NCBI GenBank assembly: GCA_903632075.3
Contig: CAHIKZ030003348.1
Coordinates: 1,781,001-1,845,000 of the forward strand
Source of the DNA: Acanthosepion pharaonis
Lineage: Eukaryota; Mollusca; Cephalopoda; Sepiida; Sepiidae
Length of the DNA: 64,000 bases
Direction: 5' to 3'
Position numbers and translations under genes: made by a program. Shown here piece by piece: positions 43,270 through 55,372 of this stretch. Positions within the stretch are counted from its first letter, which is position 1, and every line of letters starts with the position of its first letter. The notes below the pieces were generated by a model, which was not told where the DNA came from, made no database searches, and saw only the letters and a program-made list of their open reading frames with translations.

Positions 43270-43960
43270 TTAGTATGTTGTGACGTAACCCGCTTGTCAC
43301 TTAAAATTACCTGTAGTTGGGAGAACCAAGTTTATCCATTTGTAGTATTGTATGCAGGTAGATTTAAAGTCAACACAGCTTCTGTGGGATCGGTGTTTAA
43401 TTCTGTGGCCATTGTTGTTTCGTGGTTTCAAAAATGTTCGAACTCCGTGTTATTGGCATTTGTGTGAAGGCGATCTCTCGCACTACTAAAGGCTATGCGT
43501 GTAAAGGCAACAGGAGGTTGGATTTCATCGTTGAGGTCACTATTTCTACGAAATTCTGTCGTCCAGGGTTTTTTTATATGAAAAATCTGAACGTCCGAAT
43601 TCCAAACAATGACAAAATAAAAATAAAGAAAACATGGATATGCCTGTTAAATAGATCGCTTGTATTTACAAAAATATGTACATGAATTCAAAAGAATCAA
43701 GAACGAGTAAAAAAAATGGTCTTTAGTTAAGCTAAAGTTTGTGTAGTTACTTCACAAAAAAGTGGTGATTTAGAAAAGACTTTTTGTAGTTGGTCTGCAC
43801 TAAAAAGCTGTGGTCGACAAAAACTTTCATTGTCAACGAAGATTCATTGATTGTCCCTGCTATTGTTGTTAGGAATGATTCATTTGAAGTCGCCGCTACA
43901 TATTTTTTCAGCACATGCAGGCGGAAGCAAAAAGCTATGTAGCTATTCTCTTGTGTTTGA
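43270..43960. other. Unassigned; one 87-codon frame
   Basis: The frame 43422-43685 (MVSKMFELRVIGICVKAISR...) has no domain I recognise and lies in repeat-rich DNA. Composition is slightly less AT-rich than the neighbours. Treated as unknown, not as a gene. Confidence 0.35.
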
Positions 43961-43964
43961 ACAG

Positions 43965-44262
43965 CTTGCGGACAGTCGCATCTTTGCTCCTGAAAGTCAA
44001 AATATCTGGGTTTTTATAAAAAAAATTTTTTCTCGAAAGTAAGCTCGTGAAAAATAGGGTTTTCGTTTTCTCTAATTGGTCAAATATTTCTCGTTATTAT
44101 GTTAATTTCTGACCAATAGACGCTTTGATTTAAACAGTGTGCATTGTATAGTGGAATCCTTTTTGCATGTTTGTAAATATTGTCTGTTATTGAGTAGAAA
44201 ACAAAGTTTGGGCATGTTTTAATATGGTATGTGTATGTGGGTATGTAATTGTGTTAGAAATA
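43965..44262 (+). repeat. Segmental duplication, copy A
   Basis: Colinear with 44705-45092: 'aaagtcaaaatatctgggtt', 'ctctaattggtcaaatattt' (once), 'gtgcattgtat', 'catgtttgtaaatattgtct', 'gttattgagtagaaaa' and 'gttttaatatggtat'. The two copies flank the GATA tract. Confidence 0.85.
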
Positions 44263-44279
44263 GGGTTTATTCCCTATAA

Positions 44280-44307
44280 TACTGTGATAGATAGATATGA
44301 ACAGATT

Positions 44308-44367
<60 letters not shown>

Positions 44368-44503
44368 GGACAGAAGTAGATAGAGAGATGAACAGACTCT
44401 GATTGATACTGAGATAGATATAAACAGACTGAGATAGATAGATAGATAGATAGATATATAGATAGATAGATAGATAGATAGAAAATGACTGGAATAGATA
44501 TGA

Positions 44504-44540
<37 letters not shown>

Positions 44541-44604
44541 GGACAGAAGTAGATAGAGAGATGAACAGATTCTGATTGATACTTAGATAGATATAAACAG
44601 ACTG

Positions 44605-44645
<41 letters not shown>

Positions 44646-44662
44646 TAAAGAGACTGATACAG
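44280..44662 (+). repeat. (GATA)n array with larger duplicated blocks
   Basis: GATA runs are interspersed with 'atggacagaagtagatagag' and 'agatataaacagactgagat', which occur twice (about 44367 and 44540). A ~175-bp block was therefore duplicated within the array. The 160-codon minus-strand frame is a repeat artefact. Confidence 0.9.
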
Positions 44663-44704
44663 ACAAAAAGTCTTCTTTTTTTTAATTGTTTCACTCCAGA
44701 CTTA

Positions 44705-45092
44705 GTGACAGTCACATCGCTGTGGCTAAAAGTCAAAATCTGTAGGTTTCCATAAAAAAATTTTCCTGAAAGTAGATTCGGGAAAAATATTTTTAGTTTT
44801 CACTGATTGATCAAATATTTCTCTGATTGGTCAAATATTTCTCTGATTGGTCAAATATTTCTCTGATTGGTCAAATATTTCTCTGATTGGTCAAATATTT
44901 CTCTGATTGGTCAAATATTTCACTGATTGGTCAAATATTTCTAATCAACAGGCACTTTGTTTTAATCTATGTGCATTGTATTGTGAAATCTTTTTGGCAT
45001 GTTTGTAAATATTGTCTGTTATTGAGTAGAAAATAAAGGTTGGGTTTGTTTTAATATGGTATTTATGTAATTACATTGGAATATGGCTTATT
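44705..45092 (+). repeat. Segmental duplication, copy B, with expanded 20-bp repeat
   Basis: Homologous to 43965-44262, but the single 20-mer of copy A is replaced by seven exact-length units at 44801-44940 (consensus ctctgattggtcaaatattt). The first unit differs at three positions and the last at one, so expansion probably came from the middle units. Confidence 0.88.
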
Positions 45093-45329
45093 TCCTATAA
45101 TAGTCTCATAAATTGAAACATTTTCATCAACATCCAACTAGAAATAAATCCTGTTGATGGGTTTAGAATACACACATTGTGTCCCCTGCAAAGTGGTAAC
45201 ACTATTTCCCAAAGAGTGCCAACTCCCAACAGGATATTATCAAATGAAAACATAAACCTCACTATTATATGTATTTACTGATTTTTGGCGTGTTTTCTTT
45301 TACAGTGGTGTTCATCCTGTAAAATACTA

Positions 45330-45620
45330 AAGAGCCACTCGAGGTAGAGGGCTACAGAATAAAACACACAGTTTATGCAGGTGTATGAGGAAGATTAACA
45401 CTTGTATTGAACAGGTTAAGATTCTACTGATTTGGAAAGTATTCTCTTGGGTATCGCCTCCACAAAGCAGTAGTTTATGGGAAGAAGCTGCTTGAGAGGA
45501 ACTTACATCTCCCCATTGGAATACGAAAAGAATTAGTGTGGTTTGTTAGAATGTGTCTGGCATGGCGGATCTTACCCGAGAAAGTTAGAACTGGTGGAAC
45601 TAAAGAAATTTAGTTTAAAT
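45330..45620 (-). pseudogene. LINE-B 3' end
   Basis: The reverse complement reads from 'cagttctaactttctcgggt' and VRSAMPDT-like codons, through the 'ttccaatggggagatgtaag' and 'aagcagcttcttcccataaa' blocks, to 'ccctctacctcgagtggctc' at the 3' end. The same end is seen at 59085-59110. Degenerate. Confidence 0.7.
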
Positions 45621-45654
45621 CAGACCAGCATTTACTACTTTTTTCTTTTCTCTT

Positions 45655-48600
45655 TTTAATGTATATACAGATCTATGTATAAAATCTAGTTTAAACCATA
45701 TGTCTTCCTTTTTGTCTCTAGTATATTCCGGACCTATGTACACTAATATAAACCAGAATTATGTCTTCCTTTTGGCATAAACCAGAATTATGTCTCTTTT
45801 GTATAATCCGGACCTTTTTTAACTCTAGTATCCTTTGTGATTCTAGTATAATCCGGACCTATGTCGACCTTTTGTCACACTAATATAAACCAGAATTATG
45901 TCTTCCTTTGTGACTCTAGTATAATCCGGACCTATGTGACCGACCTTTTGCCACACTAATTTTATCACACTAATATAAAATCCGGAATTATGTCTTCCTT
46001 TGTGACTCTAATTATAATCCCGGACCTATGTCGACCTTTTTCACACTAATATAAACTAGAATTATGTCTTCCTTTGTGACTCTAGTATAATCCGACCTAT
46101 GTCGACCTTTTGGCACACTAATATAAACCAGAATTATGTCTTCCTTTGTGACTCTAGTATAATCCGGACCTATGTCGACCTTTTGTCACACTAATATAAA
46201 CCAGAATTATGTCTTCCTTTGTGACTATAAGTATAATCCGGACCTATGTCGACCTTTTGTCACACTAATATAAACCAGAATTATAAACCTAGTATAATCC
46301 GGACCTATGTCTCTAATATAAACTAGAATTATGTCTTCCTTTAAACCTTTTGTCACACACTAATATAAACCAGAATTATGTCTTCCTTTGTGACTCTAGT
46401 ATAATCCGGACCTATATCACACTAATATAAACCAGAATTATGTCTTCCTTTTGATTCTAGTATAATCCGGACCTATGTCGACCTTTTGCCACACTAATAT
46501 AAACCAGAATTATGTCTTCCTTTATCTAGTATAATCCGGACCTATGTCGACCTTTTGTCACACTAATATAAACCAGAATTATGTCTTCCTTTTGTGACTC
46601 TAGTATAATCCGGACCTATGTCGACCTTTTTAATATAAACCAGAATTATGTCTTCCTTTGTGATTCTAGTATAATCCGACCTATGTCTACCTTTTTGTCA
46701 CACTAATATAGAATTAAACACACTAATATAAACTAGAATTATGTCTTCCTTTGTGACTCTAGTAATAGTATAATCCAGTGATTCTTTCGGACCTATGTAA
46801 TATAAACCAGAATTATGTCTTTTGTGATTCTAGTATAATCCGGACCTATGTCGACCTTTTGTCACATAATATAAACCAGAATTATGTCTTCCTTTGTGAC
46901 TCTAGTATAATCCGGACCTATGTCGACCTTTTGTCACACTAATATAAACTAGAATTATGTCTTCCTTTGTGATTCTAGTATAATCCGGACCTATGTCTAC
47001 GGACACACACTAATATAAACCAGAATTATGTCTTCCTTTGTGATTCTAGTATAATCCGGACCTATGTCAACCTTTTGGCACACTAATATAAACCAGAATT
47101 ATGTCTTCCTTTGTGACTCTAGTATAATCCGGACCTATGTCGACCTTTTGTCACACTAATATAAACCAGAATTATGTCTTCCTTTGTGACTCTAGTATAA
47201 TCCGGACCTATGTCGACCTTTTGTCACACTAATATAAACCAGAATTATGTCTTCCTTTGTGATTCTAGTATAATCCGGACCTATGTGACCTTTTGCCACA
47301 CCAGAATTATGTCTTCCTTTGTGACTCTAGTATAATCCGGACCTAATAATATAAACCAGAATTATGTCTTCCTTTGTGACTCTAGTATAATCGGGCCACC
47401 TAATAATCCGGACCTGATCTAGTATAATCCGGACCTATGTCAACCTTTTTTCACACTAATATAAACCAGAATTATGTCTTCCTTTGTGACTCTAGTATAA
47501 TCCGGACCTATGTCGACCTTTTGTCACACTAATATAAACTAGAATTATGTCTTCCTTTTGTGATCTAGTATAATCCGGACCTATGTCGACCTTTTTTTTA
47601 AACCAGAATTATGTCTGACTCTAGTATAATCCGGACCTATGTCGACTTTTGTCACACCAATATAAACTAGAATTATGTCTTCCTTTGTGATCTAGTATAA
47701 TCCGGACCTATGTCACCTTTTGCCACACTAATAATAAACCAGAATTATGTCTTCCTTTGTGACTCTACCTTTTGTCACACTAATATAAACCAGAATTATG
47801 TCTTCCTTTGTGACTCTAGTATAATCCGGACCTATGTCGACCTTTTGTCACACACTAATATAAACTAGAATTATGTCTTCCTTTGTGACTCTAGTATAAT
47901 CCGGACCTATGTCGACCTTTGTCACACTAATATAAACCAGAATTATGTCTTTGTGACTCTAGTATAATCCGGACCTATGTCGACCTTTTGTCACACTAAT
48001 ATAAACTAGAAATGTCTTCCTTTGTGATCTAGTATAAACCTATGAATTCCGGACCTATGTCGACTAATATAAACCAGAATTATGTCTTCCTTTGTGACTC
48101 TAGTATAATCCGGACCTATGTCGACCTTTTGCCACACTAATATAAACCAGAATTACTAATATAAACCTAATATAAAGAATTATGTCTTCCTTTTTGTGAT
48201 TCTAGTATAATCCGGACCTAGTATGTCGGACCTATATCGACCTTTTGTCACACTAATATAAACCAGAATTATGTCTTCCTTTGTGATCTAGTATAATCCG
48301 GACCTATGTCGACCTTTTTGTCACACTAATATAAACCAGAATTATGTCTTCCTTTGTGATTCTAGTATAATCCGGACCTATGTCGACCTTTTGTCACACT
48401 AATATAAACCAGAATTATGTCTTCCTTTGTTCTAGTATAATCCGGACCTATGTCGACCTTTTGTCACACTAATATAAACCAGAATTATGTCTTCCTTTGT
48501 GATTCTAGTATAATCCCGGACCTATGTCGACCTTTTGTCACACTAATATAAACTAGAATTATGTCTTCCTTTGTGATTCTAGTATAATCGGACCTATGTC

Positions 48601-51232
48601 TACCTTTTGCCACACTAATATAAACCAGAATTATGTCTTCCTATCTAGTATAATCCGGACCTATGTCGACCTTTTGTCACACTAATATAAACCAGAATTA
48701 TGTCTTCCTTTGTGACTCTAGTATAATCCGGACCTATGTCGACCTTTTGTCACACTAATATAAACTAGAATTATGTCTTCCTTTGTGATTCTAGTATAAT
48801 CCGGACCTATGTCGACCTTTTGCCACACTAATATAAACCAGAATTATATGAATTATGTCTTCCTTTGTGACTCTAGTATAATCCGGACCTATGTCGACCT
48901 TTTGCCACACTAATATAAACCAGAATTATGTCTTCCTTTGTGACTCTAGTATAATACGGACCTATGTCTACCTTTTGCCACACTAATATAAACTAGAATT
49001 ATGTCTTCCTTTGTGACTCTAGTATAATCCGGACCTATATCGACTTTTTGTCACACTAATATAAACTAGAATTATGTCTTCCTTTGTGATCTAGTATAAT
49101 CCGGACCTATGTCAACCTTTTGGCACACTAATATAAACCAGAATTATGTCTTCCTTTGTGACTCTAGTATAATCCGGACCTATGTCGACCTTTTGTCACA
49201 CTAATATAAACCAGAATTATGTCTTCCTTTGTGACTCTAGTATAATCCGGACCTATGTCTAGTATAATATAAACCAGAATTATGTCTTCCTTTGTGATTC
49301 TAGTATAATCCGACCTATGTCGACCTTTTGTCACACTAATATAAACCAGAATTATGTCTTCCTTTGTGATTCTAGTATAATCCGGACCTATGTCAGAATT
49401 ATGTCTTCCTTTGCCACACTAATATAAACCAGAATTATGTCTTCCTTTGTGACTCTAGTATAATCCGGACCTATGTCTACCTTTTGTCACACTAATATAA
49501 ACCAGAATTATGTCTTCCTTTTGATTCTAGTATAATCCGGACCTATGTCGACCTTTTGCCACACTAATATAAACCAGAATTATGTCTTCCTTTGTGATTC
49601 TAGTATAATCCGGACCTATGTCTACCTTTTGAACTAATATAAACCAGAATTATGTCTTCCTTTGTGATCTAGTATAATCCGGACCTATGTCGACCTTTTG
49701 ACCACACTAATATAAACCAGAATTATGTCTTCCTTTGTGACTCTAGTATAATCCGGACCTATATCGACTTTTTGCCACACTAATATAAACCAGAATTATG
49801 TCTTCCTTTGTGATCTAGTATAATCCGGACCTATGTCAAACCTTTTTGTCACACTAATATAAACCAGAATTATGTCTTCCTTTGTGATCTAGTATAATCC
49901 GGACCCGGACCTTTATCACACTTTAATAATAAACCAGAATTATGTCTTCCTTTGTGACTCTAGTATAATCCGGACCTATGTCGACCTTTTGTCACACTAA
50001 TATAAACCAGAATTATGTCTTCCGACCTAGTATAATTATGTCGACCTTTTGCCACACTAATATAAACCAGAATTATGTCTTCCTTTGTGACTCTAGTATA
50101 ATCCGGACCTATGTCGACCTTTTGCCACACTAATATAAACGAGAATTATGTCTTCCTTTGTGTCTAGTATAATCCGGACCTATATAACCTTTTGTCACAC
50201 TAATATAAACCAGAATTATGTCTAAACCTATGTCGACCTTTTCACACTAATATAAACCAGAATTATGTCTTCCTTTGTGACTCTAGTATAATCCGGACCT
50301 ATGTCGACCTTTTGTCACACTAATATAAACTAGAATTATGTCTTCCTTTGTGATTCTAGTATAATCCGGACCTATGTCTACCTTTTGCCACACTAATATA
50401 AACCAGAATTATGTCTTCCTTTGTGATCTAGTATAATCCGGACCACACTAATATAAACCAGAATTATGTCTTCCTTTGTGACTCTACCCGGACCTTTCGA
50501 CCTTTTGTCACACTAATATAAACTAGAATTATGTCTTCCTTTGTGACTCTAGTATAATCCGGACCTATGTCGACCTTTTGCCACACTAATATAAACCAGA
50601 ATTATGTCTTCCTTTGTGACTCTAGTATAATCCGGACCTATATCGACTTTTTGCCACACTAATATAAACCAGAATTATGTCTTCCTTTGTGATCTAGTAT
50701 AATCCGGACCTATGTCAACCTTTTGGCACACTAATATAAACCAGAATTATGTCTTCCTTTGTGACTCTAGTATAATCCGGACCTATGTCGACCTTTTGTC
50801 ACACTAATATAAACCAGAATTATGTCTTCCTTTGTGACTCTAGTATAATCCGGACCTATGTCGACCTTTTGTCACACTAATATAAACCAGAATTATGTCT
50901 TCCTTTGTGATTCTAGTATAATCCGGACCTATGTCGACCTTTTGTCACACTAATATAAACCAGAATTATGTCTTCCTTTGTGATTCTAGTATAATCCGGA
51001 CCTATGTCTACCTTTTGCCACACTAATATAAACCAGAATTATGTCTTCCTTTGTGATCTAGTATAATCGGACCTAGTCAACCTTTTATAAATCAGAATTA
51101 TGGACCTGATAGTATAATCCGGACCTATGTCGACCTTTTGTCACACTAATATAAACTAGAATTATCTTCCTTTGTCTTGACTCTAGTATAATCCGGACCT
51201 AAACTAGAATTATCTTTTTTTTATCTAGAGTA
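45655..51232 (+). repeat. 73-bp satellite, about 75 units, dimeric
   Basis: Unit landmarks: ctagtataatccggacctat, gtcgaccttttgtcacacta, atataaaccagaattatgtc, ttcctttgtgact. 'agtataatcc' at 47121 and 47194 gives 73 bp. The two halves of the unit (36 and 37 bp) align at about 27 of 36 positions, so the repeat is an old dimer. Truncated, fused and rearranged units are common, especially 45.7-46.8, 47.3-48.2 and 49.9-50.5 kb. No coding capacity. Flanked by LINE-B on the left and unrelated AT-rich DNA on the right. Confidence 0.95.
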
Positions 51233-51555
51233 AACCGAACAAATATCCAGCAATCTTGCCTGTAGCGTAAACCTATAAAAACTTGCAGAACATTAACTTT
51301 TTGTAGAAATTTGGTAAAAATACATAGAATATAAATTTTACCGCCAATGGAATTGTAAAAATTAGTCATTTATGCTTCTTGCATAAATGATCTGACCATC
51401 GTAGATAATATTAAACTGGAAATAAAAATGGGCAAAACATGAGAGCATGTGGCCAGTGCATAAAATATTACTATTCACACAATTACGTATTTAAGAAAAA
51501 ATTGACGTAAAAAGAGAATTGCTATCTTTTCTTTTTTTTTTTTTTGGGTAAAACA

Positions 51556-51556
51556 T

Positions 51557-51620
<64 letters not shown>
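51556..51620. repeat. (TA)n microsatellite
   Basis: About 64 bp of TA at the left edge of the 51.6-52.2 kb palindrome, like the one next to the hammerhead palindrome at 30.2 kb. Confidence 0.95.
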
Positions 51621-51624
<4 letters not shown>

Positions 51625-52165
51625 AAATATAACAGACAACGAACGTCTATTATCTTTGATCACGAGTCGTTTCCAGTCTTCGTATAGTGGCTTTAGTTCT
51701 GGTAGAAAATAAAAAGAAAAACTGTCCAACATTTGAATATTTTTATTATGCTGTTCCTCGATTTAAGCTTTCAGCTCACATGAGCCATCATCAGAGTTTT
51801 TATATGGACATTATAACAGAGATGATCACTATCAAAGACGAATTCCTGTTCTTTTTACAAAGAGGTTTGCTATGGAACAATAACAGTCGTGGAATAGCAG
51901 ACGCAGGTCGTAAATTCGTAATGCGGTTCTATGACATAACAGGAATTCATCTTTGACAATGACCATCTCTGTTGTTATACCCATATAACCACTCTGATGA
52001 TGGCTCGTTTGAGCCGAAAAATTAGATTGATGAACAATATAATAAATAATATCCAAATGTTGGACAGTTTTTGTTTTGTTTTCTCCCGAAAATAAATCTA
52101 TTATACGAGGCTTGGAACGGCTCATGATCAAACATAATAGACATTTGTTGTCTGTTATATTTAAA
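51625..52165. mobile_element. Palindromic Penelope-like remnant with hammerhead-like cores
   Basis: Left arm 51627-~51855 and right arm ~51945-52160 are inverted copies: both begin (from outside) aacagacaac, continue 'gtctattat', 'actgtccaacatttg', the box below, and 'caaagacgaattcctg'. Each arm, read outward, has CTGATGA (51794-51788 minus; 51994-52000 plus), a hairpin ggctc/gagcc, then GAAA (51772-51769 minus; 52016-52019 plus). No good UH cleavage site is visible, so these look decayed. CTGATGA-hairpin-GAAA blocks occur in Penelope-like element termini; assignment is inference. Confidence 0.55.
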
Positions 52166-52214
52166 AATATATGTTTGAATAATGATCTGCTGCCCCTATA
52201 CACTATATATATAA

Positions 52215-52674
<460 letters not shown>

Positions 52675-52789
52675 TGCAGGTATGTAGAAAAATAGGAAAT
52701 AACACGTTAGGTAAATAATCCAGGGTTCTTTAGTATTTTTTTTTCATTTTTAAAAAAACAGTTACTCTATACAGAAGTAGAGCTTAGAT

Positions 52790-52980
52790 TATAATTATTT
52801 TTTTAAAAATATGATTCCTTCGCTACATAAGAGTTCTCATGATTCAAAAATTAAATTGAATTAAAGTAACTTTAATTCAATTTAATTTTTAATAATTATA
52901 TTGATGGTTTCGGCTCTCGTTTTTGAATCATGAGAACTCTTATGTAGCGAAGGAATCATATTTTTTAAAAATAATTATAA
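52790..52980. repeat. Nested palindrome, ~60-bp arms
   Basis: 'atgattccttcgctacataa' and 'gagttctcatgattcaaaaa' on the left are mirrored at 52917-52965 on the right. Inside is a second palindrome (aaattgaattaaag-taa-ctttaattcaattt). The minus strand of the spacer has CGAGAGCCGAAACCATC, like the GAGCC-GAAAC end of Penelope-type hammerheads, but without an intact CUGANGA. Confidence 0.75.
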
Positions 52981-53068
52981 TATATATATGCTATAAATTA
53001 ATTGGTTTCAAATATGGTTTATTCGCTACACAATAATAACCATGTTTCAAAAACTGAAACTAAAAACT

Positions 53069-53206
53069 TCAAATTTAATTATATAATTAAATTCTAATTC
53101 TATATTTATTTCTAATTATAATTATATAATTAAATTAAATTCTAATTCTATATTTATTTCTAATTATAATTATATAATTAAATTAAATTCTAATTCTAAT
53201 TTCTGA
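53069..53206 (+). repeat. 48-bp tandem repeat, about 2.5 copies
   Basis: 'attctaattctatatttatt' and 'tctaattataattatataat' recur with a 48-bp period. Almost pure A/T. Confidence 0.85.
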
Positions 53207-53209
53207 AGG

Positions 53210-54070
53210 TTTTTTGGTACCGACGATTTATTAGCATTTTCAATTCTTGCCATAGATTTTCAATAGGATTCAAGTCAAGTCTCACTGAAGGCCATGGCAG
53301 AACTGTAATCTTTTTTCTTCTGAAGCCACGCAGTCACTGATTTAGATCTATGTTTGGAATCATTATTTTGCCGGAAAGTAAATCGCTGACCGAGTTGAAG
53401 ATTTTACGTTGATAGTTGTAGATTTTAATCCAGAATTTTGATATGGTCTGCTTATTTCATAATTCCTCTTACCGCAATTAATTTTCCAGTCCTTGGGCTA
53501 AAACAACCCACCAAAATACATCATCGAGCCGCCTTCATGTTTTAATGTTGCCACTGTGTTCTTTGGGAGGAAAGCCTCGTCTTTCTAGCGCCAAATATTC
53601 TGTACATTATTATGTCCAAAAAGCTCAATTTTCGTTTCATCACTCCATCGTACTTGTTCCCAAAAGTAATTTTCTTTCTCCCAGAACGTTTTGGCAAAAT
53701 TAAACCCAGCCACAATGGGACATTGTTTGTGTAGAACCCATTTCTATTTAAACAACATTTTATTGTGCAAGTAATTACGCTGATACCCATCGTATCCAAA
53801 ATTTGGTGATGTCTTTCAAAACAAATTTTGGGTTTATATTAACCTTGCGACACAGCTTTCGTGCAGTTCTCGAAGACGACTTAGGTTTTTTTCCATGCCC
53901 AGACAAATTCTCTGTCGTGCCAAACTGTTTAAATTTCTTTATAACGGACTGTACCGTAGATCTAGGGATAGCTAACCGGTTTGAAATAGCGCTGTAGCTA
54001 TTTCTCGACTTGTGAAAGTTAATAATTCTCTGTCTCAAGTCAACACTAAACTCCTTTGTCTTTCCCATCG
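53210..54070 (-). pseudogene. Tc1-like transposase, frameshifted
   Basis: The frame opens on the minus strand at 54068 with MGKTKEFSVDLRQRIINFHK, then the helix-turn-helix SAISNRLAIPRSTVQSVIKK. Further on in other frames: CCLNRNGFY, VRWSDETKIELFGHNNVQNI (first catalytic D), a stop, KDEAFLPKNTVATLKHEGGS, then PWPSVRLDLNPIENLWQELK near 53290-53230 (third catalytic residue E in PIENLW). The middle D region is corrupted. Length fits a ~340-residue Tc1 protein. An upstream end may be 'gggtgtacgaataattttcg' near 54425; the other terminal repeat was not found. Confidence 0.85.
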
Positions 54071-54447
54071 TGTTGTTAACGTACGAATAACAGTGATGAC
54101 ACTCTGTGCACCACACGGTGTTCTTTGTTGGAAGTATCACAAATATTCTACTGAATAAATAGTCTAGACGGCTTCACTGATAAATTAATTATGTAAATTA
54201 CTTATACTTACATGAATCAATCAATTTAAAGCGATATTTTCTACTGTACGAATAATTTAGTTTTTTCTATTTTGCATAATTTGCCTGTCAAATTTGTTAT
54301 ATTTAACGTATTGTTCTGAAAATCGATTTTTATATTCCTTTCTTTGTGCTTATTAACATATAAAATAGCTGGCATCATATGGGCATTAGATTCCGAGAAA
54401 TGAATGAAAATCTTCAAAATTGGTGGGTGTACGAATAATTTTCGTTG

Positions 54448-54448
<1 letters not shown>

Positions 54449-54497
<49 letters not shown>
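54449..54497. repeat. (TA)n microsatellite
   Basis: About 48 bp of TA just beyond the presumed 5' terminal region of the Tc1 element. Confidence 0.95.
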
Positions 54498-54499
<2 letters not shown>

Positions 54500-54501
<2 letters not shown>

Positions 54502-55370
54502 TAATCTATAAATGTTGTACAAATGGTTCTCTGTGCATATGATAGTCATCAACAATGATGTGTTGAATCGTTTGTTTTTTCTGAAATATCTCTTGGGAAA
54601 TAGAAGAAAGTTCTGTTACTTTTGTTGAAACACTAATTGGCCTTCCTGGGGTAGGACCATCCGGGGGTGGGGTTGGGGTTGCAAGACTTTCGAGTCCAAC
54701 CATCAACATTAAGAGGATCTGTGACGTGCTATCATGAGAGCCCGATTCATCCAGCTGCGTCCACCACCCACACTCTTCTGTGACACATGCTCACGACTCT
54801 TCAGGGATTTGCTGAACCTTCCCAACTGTACCGATCACCGCCAACAGAAGGGAGAAAGAAAATAAGGAGAGAGGAAGATGATCCCGATGCAAGAGAGTGC
54901 TGATTACTATGCCAATGTTGACAGTAGAAATATATAGCAAATGGATGAACTATGGAGTGTTGCACAGGAATTTGTCTGGAAGTTTTTTTTGTTTTTTTTT
55001 TGTTTTTTTTTTTTGTTTGGGTTTTGTTATTTTAGGCTCGCAAGTGATTTATCAACCAATCAAACAGAATTTTACAAAATTTAAATTGAGATTTCGATTT
55101 CATTTTGATCCGACTAGCTGTTGTATTCTGGTACACCTGGATGTCTGTGATTTCTCATCTTCGGCAATTTCGTAGATTATTCTTATCAGTTCCCTGAAAA
55201 CTTTAATGAAAACCTACAGGAACATTTTGTAGGTCTTCCAAGGCTTCTACCGGAAATGATGGAATTTTATTGACAATTCTTTTAATGTCGTTGTTCACTT
55301 TATATCCTACGATTGTTCGAAGTTTTGTTATTCTTCCATCTGGTATTGATGACAAAAAAAAAAATCCACA
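54500..55370. other. No recognised feature
   Basis: Contains a somewhat GC-richer patch (54620-54860) whose frames show no domain, and a T/G-rich run near 54980-55020. Nothing assigned. Confidence 0.4.
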
Positions 55371-55372
55371 CT

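Noticed and set aside
43422..43685. 87-codon frame as a small host gene
   Set aside because: No recognisable domain, no splice or promoter context, and repeat-rich surroundings. Kept as unassigned.
44254..44736. 160-codon minus-strand frame
   Set aside because: Made almost wholly of (GATA)n translation (SIYL repeats).
45655..51232. A CRISPR array or bacterial-type TATAAT promoters
   Set aside because: There are no unique spacers between repeats and the sequence is clearly eukaryotic. TATAAT is simply part of the satellite unit.
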